A stretch of DNA of 7,550 nt from an uncultured Verrucomicrobiae bacterium (GTDB lineage: Bacteria > Verrucomicrobiota > Verrucomicrobiia > Verrucomicrobiales > Akkermansiaceae), in assembly GCA_937957985.1 (NCBI GenBank), contig CALGOH010000077.1, positions 1 through 7,550 on the forward strand, written 5' to 3'. The position numbers were made by a program, and so were the translations under genes. How positions within the stretch are numbered: the first letter of the stretch is position 1; the number at the start of each line of letters is the position of its first letter. Shown one piece after another: positions 7,101 through 7,550 of this stretch. The notes beneath the pieces are model-generated. The model had not been told where the DNA came from. It made no database searches and saw only the letters and a program-made list of their open reading frames with translations.

Positions 7101-7428
7101 AAATGATCGTGTTGATGTTGAGGGTGCCTGTGGTTCCGATCGTGGAAGCCGTGCTCCCCAAAGCCATGTTGATCGAGCCAAAGGAGATGAAGTCATTGGC
7201 GCCGGTCGGGCCCGAGCCGGGATTTATCGTCCCAGTATAGATCCCGCGGTTTCCTGCACCAAAACTGACCAGAAACGAGCTGCTCCCCCATGTACCCGCC
7301 GTGTTGCCCAGTCCTGATGTGCCGCCGTTCGTGTCCCAGTAATACCAAGCGGCATTCGCCGATGGAACGCTGAGCAGCACGACAGAGGCTGCGACCTTGA
7401 CGAAGTGGAGGGATGATCTGGTTTTCAT
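1165..7428 (-). CDS. Giant secreted autotransporter-associated beta-strand (PATR) repeat protein
   Basis: This uninterrupted frame encodes 2087 residues rich in Gly, Thr, Ser, Asn and Ala, and I saw no cysteine. Order of parts: Sec signal peptide (1-26); N-terminal region with 'YYWDTNGG' and 'GTWGSSSF' (27-155); ten canonical PATR strands of the form KxGxGTLxLxxxNxxxGxxxxxxGxL between 156 and about 1809; two ~210-residue modules (221-432 and 1058-1264); an Asn-rich module (about 1371-1513); and a tail from 1936. PATRs are known from passenger domains of exported proteins and are expected to form a beta-helix. It probably acts outside the inner membrane, as a surface or extracellular structural, adhesive or glycan-contacting protein, but no enzymatic motif is visible. 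The tail lacks an autotransporter barrel. I chose the Met at 7428 because the signal peptide follows directly. The in-frame Met at 7488 would add a 20-residue Pro/Ser-rich extension that would impair it. Neither start has a clear Shine-Dalgarno. Architecture calls are from motif recognition, not a profile search. Confidence 0.95.
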   Translation of the reverse strand: MKTRSSLHFVKVAASVVLLSVPSANAAWYYWDTNGGTSGLGNTAGTWGSSSFLVSFGAGNRGIYTGTINPGSGPTGANDFISFGSINMALGSTASTIGTTGTLNINTIISALGQGSQGVTVNSGGTINLAGTSPTIYSLNTGTNTIGANLSGTAGMTAGGSGTLTLTNASNSLTGTVAVTGGGRLNLGDGTTGGFTATTNGLTFNAGGGTFNLATASGGSQTMGALSFSAGDGTVISTAASGAATQTLTLDSFNARTAGATGNFELATNTTAADNQIVLTSATNAPVDDSGSSDPGVFFGGSEYARYDTTNNYFRAVTYGTDTNAAALVSGTDIGATSSATDVKLSGAITGQTAASVNTINLGANNFTFDNAGVSLGVNGILSAGSGSATISNGTNASSIQTTGSAGELVVRVNGSSDALSIAPSIVDNVGSSLTKSGAGSLTLSGTNTYTGVTTINSGTLIVSGGSAIDDTSTVVLGNAAGANLQLNSSETIGNLTGGGFSGGNVDVQGNTLTIADSSGTFGGTFTGTGSGAITKQGAGTLVLTNQNTFPGTLTLGGGALQFDLGNSQTTNGQSLSSGGAINMAGGTTMFLAPTPQVALGQPNNNTPISQLTTNPGWTIDNDINITSGTADFRFTGNGSHWEFTGDVTGGTSGNQTLNILQGTPAGGSGDIQAILYSGVIQDGSGGTLGVSADFTASSSPTGQSAFINLSGSNTFTGDLTVTNTRGLTNGGWLTIGGNRTATGTLTTGSGYLGGGNYAGNISLGNLTILDYASSANQTLAGVISGAGVIQKDGAGTLTLTNGSNSFAGAIVNSGTLQLSPNYVGAVALNGGTLAVNLSGTPTQGVDIPAIIGGNANGSGGLENIGSGTLTLNAPTHHTGTTKATSGGITLSHALALQNSALDTSGAGTVTLSGVTTPTFGGLTGSADLSSYLVNYSGVTALTLNPQTGNSHIYTGAIANGSGAMTLTKNGGGTQILRGANTYSGATTINEGTLTLSGASGAIDSTSIVLNGGGLTLDNNSSTGNLGTRISDSASVTVNGTSALTFSHNGASGVDYSETIDILDLQLGNLTYTGSQANSSGPRSSNFQFNTLSRTGASNTSTANFAGTGLGTNVRNTIKFGAGVTDGVDLGPWAVVNATDFATYDATLGVKPASNTTLVAGSNSATTNFRMTGGGVTITAATNPSYKTLLVSDTTARTLAINGNTVSMGGVSSIGQNHIISGTGAVQALAAGDALYINVGSASSNNTLAVNSIIQNVGAGVTASSLVKHGVGTLVLGNASNSYSGGTVINAGTVQIAGDGNLGASGAGLTFNGNATLSNSTGTTLVDLGSRPIVLNNGAIATFLGASRPNTTVGGAVTGSGGVTTGPASFWSKLSFDSTSNTFSGAITDGRGGNDGINNALFRFNSIADGAGYGNIILNGGDNSGIDYGPGAIAPLNLNNRQLVLANGNTVFFNNMSSQAVNINTDIAFSGTGNRQIRFGISGASNHTPGSGINTFSGKLTDSPGGIFSPTVNGGTWAFTGANTYSGNTTLSGGTLNINNASAIGTGTFIIGGNTTFDNTSGGPITLSTNTPIALRGGNPTFTGTQDLNMGTGAVTLSGANRTITVSNSGATLTLGGGITTDNNGNRSLTKSGAGTLALDGAAGTWSGGVNIQQGTLSVGNAAALGTGPISFNNSANGGTLRNTTGSLITDNVAVSLGGNAGVTATITGTAGNDWSFGKLTNIQSGNAVLMVDTVNATFTDADLSNSGTSRTLVVDGTGNVNFTGTVANGSSSTASALTKQGAGTLTLSGTGTYDGATTVSDGKLFVNGDSSTATGAVSVNALATLGGTGIIGGSTTVADTGKLEFDISTAPGSHDGLALASGQTLSFGANATLTINSISGATTGSYILVTAPGGVGALPTFTLNLPVGWSANVTRENSDTELVLNVTSIGATSPYDEWADGFTPNPGANNLNPDTDAFSNLLEFAFGTNPNVSDAVSLTWNGSTFTPGSPVIVGPTYSESGVEFKVRFIRRLDHGDPGSADYAWQFSSNLSTWESSDDSPAPDWLETPAQLATQGDYELLELDYPWFLDNNEKARFFRVEVTPVAP
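1168..1623 (-). other. C-terminal tail of the giant protein: EF-hand/TSP3-like motif and verrucomicrobial terminal domain
   Basis: The last 152 residues (1936-2087) differ in composition from the repeats: they contain many Trp, Asp, Glu and Pro residues. The tail opens with 'YDEWADGFTPNPGAN', then 'NPDTDAFSNLLEFAFGTNP', an acidic loop plus helix resembling the dockerin or thrombospondin type-3 calcium-binding pattern. It continues with 'VKVRFIRRLDHGDPG'-like strands ('FKVRFIRRLDHGDPG'), 'YAWQFSSNLSTWESS', and ends in 'KARFFRVEVTPVAP'. I recognise this order as a common C-terminus of secreted Verrucomicrobiota proteins, where it may serve sorting or attachment, but no mechanism is established to my knowledge. 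It is not an autotransporter barrel (12-14 amphipathic strands ending in an aromatic residue), and it has no transmembrane anchor, LPXTG or PEP-CTERM. Confidence 0.65.
2890..3318 (-). other. Asn-rich module bracketed by two NTFSG motifs
   Basis: This part of the giant protein (about residues 1371-1513) contains 'NTFSGAITDG', 'LFRFNSIADGAGYGNIIL', 'GPGAIAPLNLNNRQLVL', 'VNINTDIAFSGTGNRQIRF' and then 'NTFSGKLTDS'. The two NTFSG asparagines are 113 residues apart. The LNLNNRQLVL and NINTD-x-x-x-x-GTGN motifs resemble, from memory, a module common in verrucomicrobial PATR proteins. The DNA here, particularly 3181-3240 and 3301-3320, looks less GC-rich than the rest of the gene and uses more A/T-ending codons. 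It may be a segment with a different history, though the high Asn content alone would lower GC. Confidence 0.5.
3637..4257 (-). repeat. Inter-repeat module, copy 2 (about 207 residues, ends at a PATR)
   Basis: Residues 1058-1264 carry the same ordered landmarks as the copy at 6133-6768. These are 'ETIDILDLQLGNLTYTG', 'FNTLSRTGASNTSTANF', 'RNTIKF', 'TDGVDLGPWAVVNATDFATYD', 'LAINGNTVSMGG' and 'GDALYINV...TLAVNSIIQNVG'. The PATR 'SLVKHGVGTLVL' follows immediately. From the T/D-P/D-G-V position to the PATR this copy is 140 residues and the other is 139. This copy keeps the fuller WAVVNATDFATY motif and is probably closer to the family form. The modules probably extend the beta-helix scaffold; that is inference. 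Confidence 0.6.
6133..6768 (-). repeat. Inter-repeat module, copy 1 (about 212 residues, ends at a PATR)
   Basis: Residues 221-432 of the giant protein form a segment whose landmarks recur in the same order in a second copy at 3637-4257. The landmarks are 'QTMGALSFSAG', then 'FNARTAGATGNF', 'DNQIVL', 'DPGVFFGGSEYARYD', 'VNGILSAG' and 'GELVVRVN...ALSIAPSIVDNVG'. The segment stops exactly where the PATR 'SLTKSGAG' begins. From memory, similar modules accompany PATRs in other verrucomicrobial and planctomycetal exoproteins, where the middle motif usually reads G-G-W-A-x-V-N-x-x-D-x-A-x-Y. In this copy the GWAVVN part is replaced by a shorter FFGGSE. No function is assigned. Confidence 0.6.
7351..7428 (-). 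other. Sec signal peptide of the giant repeat protein
   Basis: The first 26 residues, counted from the Met at 7428, have the three parts of a signal peptide. There is a basic n-region (MKTRSSLHFVK), a hydrophobic core (VAASVVLLSV) and a c-region ending in Ala-Asn-Ala at 24-26, which fits the AXA rule for signal peptidase I. Cleavage would leave a mature N-terminus of Ala-Trp-Tyr-Tyr-Trp. There is no cysteine near the cleavage site, so this is not a lipoprotein signal, and no twin arginine, so export is expected through Sec. Confidence 0.88.
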
Positions 7429-7550
7429 GCGGGGAAATGGGGAGTGGGATGATGGGTTATCACGGGTGCCGGGAAGGAGCGGATGCATCGGTTGCCTGCA
7501 TCGACCGTAGATTCTGCGAAAAACACCCGTTCGGCCTGTGCTGTCGAAAG
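7429..7550 (-). promoter_or_regulatory. Upstream region of the giant gene, with a 7-bp direct repeat
   Basis: This 122-base stretch precedes the chosen start of the giant gene and should contain its promoter or leader. The minus strand carries CGATGCA twice (plus-strand TGCATCG at 7484-7490 and 7497-7503), with a 13-base period; the alternative start codon lies in one copy. I see no convincing -35/-10 pair and no Shine-Dalgarno before either possible start. A direct repeat here could be an operator, but that is speculation. Bases 7489-7550 contain no gene I can support. Confidence 0.25.

Noticed and set aside
7429..7550. Sigma-70-like promoter on the minus strand (a TCGACA box near 7540 or a GATAAC box near 7455)
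   Set aside because: No pair of boxes has both acceptable sequence and 16-18 base spacing, so a promoter call cannot be supported.

Overview
The window is GC-rich and holds two real genes that converge tail to tail, with 67 bp between their stop codons. The gene content points to the Verrucomicrobiota, probably a member of the Verrucomicrobiaceae resembling Luteolibacter or Haloferula. This placement rests on recognising protein style, not on a marker gene. The cues are a giant secreted protein built of autotransporter-associated beta-strand (PATR) repeats but with no autotransporter barrel, a C-terminal 'NPDTD...NLLEFAFGTNP' segment, a final 'KARFFRVEV' strand, and a GntR/LacI hybrid regulator.

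Layout: bases 1-26 are a short leader with an in-frame stop directly before the first gene. Bases 27-1097 (+) encode a complete 356-residue regulator with a GntR-type winged helix and a LacI/periplasmic-binding-type effector domain, the architecture known from AraR of Bacillus subtilis. Bases 1098-1164 are the convergent gap, which contains two small perfect hairpins; one of them matches the T-arm consensus of a tRNA. Bases 1165-7428 (-) encode a 2087-residue exported repeat protein (2107 residues if the upstream Met at 7488 is used). Bases 7429-7550 are its upstream region, with a 7-bp direct repeat but no convincing promoter or Shine-Dalgarno site.

The giant protein has a Sec signal peptide, a W-rich N-terminal segment, at least ten canonical PATR strands and several degenerate ones. 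It also has two diverged copies of a roughly 210-residue module that each end exactly at a PATR, an Asn-rich module bracketed by two NTFSG motifs, and a 152-residue C-terminal tail. I see no cysteine, no beta-barrel translocator, no LPXTG and no PEP-CTERM signal, so how it is retained or released is unexplained.

Whether the two genes work together is not shown by the sequence. The regulator points away from the promoter of the repeat gene and may control genes to the left of the window. The many long open frames opposite both genes are composition shadows and are not annotated. I found no CRISPR array, transposase, complete tRNA, rRNA or defence system.
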